Source: JACAEY01 sp049700155
Lineage (GTDB): Bacteria; Nitrospirota; Thermodesulfovibrionia; Thermodesulfovibrionales; SM23-35
Assembly (NCBI GenBank): GCA_049700155.1
Contig: JBNAVX010000033.1
Span: 1 to 25,362, forward strand
Reading direction: 5' to 3'
DNA length: 25,362 nucleotides
Part shown: positions 24,228 through 25,362 of the stretch, one piece after another
Numbering within the stretch: the stretch's first letter is position 1
Layout: every line of letters starts with the position of its first letter
Notes under the pieces: generated by a model
Told to the model about the DNA's origin: nothing
The model's input: the letters and a program-made list of their open reading frames with translations, nothing else
Database searches by the model: none
Translations under genes and position numbers: made by a program

Positions 24228-24620
24228 ATGAGGATACCCTGTATGAGATGCATTGCATGGTATCTCGCTATAGCGATGTTCATAATAGGTATTGCTCCAA
24301 GAGTAGAGGCAGGGTTAGTTAAATCAGAGATTGTCCCGCTTTCATACATTGACAGGGCTTCTGACCTTGAAAAGATTCAGAAGGTAATTGAGACAAAGGC
24401 GGTCAGTAAAAGACTTGCCCAGTTAGGGCTTGCACAGGATGAGATTCAGAAAAGGCTTAATCAACTCACTGACCAGCAGATTCATCAGATTGCCCTCCAG
24501 CTGGATGAGCTAAAGGTCGGAAGCGATGGTCTTGGTCTGATCATTGCCCTGCTTATTATAGCAATACTGGTTGTTATACTTTTACAACTTACAGGTCACA
24601 GAGTGATTATAACAAAATAA
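24228..24620 (+). CDS. PA2779-family small membrane protein
   Basis: 130 residues from ATG 24228, preceded by the very strong ribosome site GAAAGGAGG (24211-24219); a GTG at 24219 overlaps it. N-terminal signal-like hydrophobic stretch (MRCIAWYLAIAMFIIGIA, ending near VEAG), a helical middle (DLEKIQKVIETKAVSKRLAQ, LTDQQIHQIALQLDELKVG), and a C-terminal transmembrane helix (LGLIIALLIIAILVVILLQL). This arrangement matches the uncharacterised PA2779 family, often found near a PA2778-type cysteine peptidase; no such partner is visible here. It has its own terminator and is bracketed by repeat copies B and C. Confidence 0.8.
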   Translation: MRIPCMRCIAWYLAIAMFIIGIAPRVEAGLVKSEIVPLSYIDRASDLEKIQKVIETKAVSKRLAQLGLAQDEIQKRLNQLTDQQIHQIALQLDELKVGSDGLGLIIALLIIAILVVILLQLTGHRVIITK

Positions 24621-24625
24621 TAAAG

Positions 24626-24671
24626 AAAGATAAGGGGAGAAGGGAGATCTAACTTCTCCCTTTATCTTTTT
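24626..24671 (+). terminator. Strong intrinsic terminator of the PA2779-like gene
   Basis: AAAGATAAGGGGAGAAG (24626-24642) pairs with CTTCTCCCTTTATCTTT (24653-24669): a 17-bp stem with one G-U pair and a 10-base loop, ending in TTTTT (24667-24671). It begins 5 bp after the stop codon. The A-rich left arm means it could also work for transcription arriving from the right. Confidence 0.93.
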
Positions 24672-24678
24672 GCAATAG

Positions 24679-24809
24679 TAGCCCATTCAATTCATAAATT
24701 TATGAGTAACTAGCAGATGCAGTATTCTCGAGGTAAATTCTTTCTTCGAAGGAATTTAAATCCGCTCAAACACTGCATCTGACAGGAATTTTATGAATAA
24801 TATTGGTTA
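24679..24809 (+). repeat. Palindromic interspersed repeat, copy C, internally deleted
   Basis: About 131 bp, direct orientation relative to copy B. It has the outer end TAGCCCATTC, the palindrome TCATAAATTTATGA (24692-24705), AGCAGATGCAGTATTCTCG, TTCTTTCTTCGAAGGAA and CACTGCATCTGACAGG. The central GGCTCGAT stem and its surroundings, about 35 bp in copy B, are missing, with a clean join at CTCG-AGG. It starts 7 bp after the terminator of the PA2779-like gene. Nothing else is recognised between it and the ndk stop. Confidence 0.88.
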
Positions 24810-24892
24810 TAAGATACGAGGGAATGAGAAAGATTATGCCATGCCTTTATATGAAAGATGGTAACCAGATATCTTTACATAATAACGATTTT

Positions 24893-25306
24893 TCACTGGA
24901 TTTCAAGAGATGAAAAGAAGAATGGTATCTCATAAGAGGCTGATTCTCTTGAGTCTGAACCATGGACAATATTGTGTTCTATATCTGTTCCGAAGTCAGC
25001 CCTGATTGTTCCTGGAGCAGCATCTTTAGGGTTTGTTGCTCCCATAATCTCCCTGACCTTTGATATTGCTCCTTCTCCTTCTACTACCATTACAACAATA
25101 GGTCCTTCAGAAAGAAAACTGGTTAGGCTATCATAAAATGGTTTATCCTTATGAACAATATAAAAGCCCATTGCATCTTTTTTTGAAATCTTGAGCATTT
25201 TAAGTGCCACTATTCTGAGATTGTTTTGTTCAAATCTTTTGATAATATCACCTATAAGATTCTTTTTTACACCATCTGGTTTTATAATGGATAATGTTCT
25301 TTCCAT
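24893..25306 (-). CDS. ndk: Nucleoside diphosphate kinase
   Basis: Transfers the gamma-phosphate of ATP to NDPs through a phosphohistidine. 137 residues from ATG 25306 (MERTLSIIKPDGVKKNLIGD); GGGAGG at 25311-25316 is 4 bases upstream, and a TTG at 25318 would overlap it. Signatures are SIIKPDGVKKNLIG, GPIVVMVVEGEGAI, IMGATNPKDAAPGTIRADFG and the active-site NIVHGSDS. The length fits the family. It is transcribed toward copy C, and what looks like another copy of the same repeat starts upstream of it, at the window edge. Confidence 0.97.
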   Translation of the reverse strand: MERTLSIIKPDGVKKNLIGDIIKRFEQNNLRIVALKMLKISKKDAMGFYIVHKDKPFYDSLTSFLSEGPIVVMVVEGEGAISKVREIMGATNPKDAAPGTIRADFGTDIEHNIVHGSDSRESASYEIPFFFSSLEIQ

Positions 25307-25352
25307 TTTACCTCCCAAAAACAGTATTTAAGTTTACCAAATTTACTCAGAT

Positions 25353-25362
25353 TAGCCCACTT
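25353..25362 (+). repeat. Probable first bases of a fourth repeat copy (D), cut by the window edge
   Basis: The last ten bases, TAGCCCACTT, equal the position-by-position consensus of the outer ends of copies A, B and C (TAACCCACTT, TAGACCACTT, TAGCCCATTC). A ten-base match is short, so this is tentative, but it is where an assembly would be expected to stop if the repeat is abundant. Confidence 0.45.

Overview
The window reads as a roughly 37-38% GC chromosomal stretch of a Gram-negative-type bacterium. It carries type IV pilus ATPases, a Tat translocase subunit, a lipoprotein, alanine racemase, a 6S RNA and many two-component/GAF sensors. The gene content and the recA-pilT-recX-alaS arrangement would suit a Nitrospirota or Desulfobacterota-like anaerobe; this is inference, since no rRNA or other phylogenetic marker has been compared. 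Almost all of it is ordinary, compact, core-gene DNA. No clear new multi-gene system is visible. The non-routine signals are a family of palindromic interspersed repeats, an internally repeated nuclease-like gene, a heptamer insertion in alr, and a chimeric left edge.

Layout. 1-260: a higher-GC (about 55%) antisense fragment that reads as part of gyrB and is abruptly joined to the 5'-truncated sensor kinase that follows; this is probably an assembly chimera at a contig end. 261-3064: GAF-GAF-PAS histidine kinase plus NarL-type regulator. 3065-3499: intergenic with repeat copy A and a strong inverted repeat. 3500-4309: short soluble histidine kinase. 4363-5172 (minus): DUF3782-like coiled-coil/PD-(D/E)XK protein with a perfect 105-bp tandem duplication. 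5438-8638: xerC, a broken DUF559 gene, then hslV-hslU. 8791-11460: GAF-PAS protein and the pilus assembly ATPase PilB.

11462-21770 is one long minus-strand block, transcribed right to left: 6S RNA, rny, ymdB, osmC-like, pgpA, thpR, recA, pilT, recX, a small lipoprotein, alaS and a phasin-like coiled-coil protein. From pgpA to alaS the genes touch or overlap, suggesting an operon that joins recombination (RecA/RecX), pilus retraction (PilT) and housekeeping. 21951-24012 (plus) holds mobA, tatA and alr. 24045-24809 is a small PA2779-family membrane protein gene with its own terminator, bracketed by direct repeat copies B and C. The minus-strand ndk gene follows, and the window ends within what looks like the first bases of a fourth repeat copy.

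Several starts were moved inward from the longest open frame because a good Shine-Dalgarno sequence and family N-termini point there: hslV, hslU, phasin-like, recA, mobA, tatA, PA2779-like and ndk. The recX start remains uncertain.
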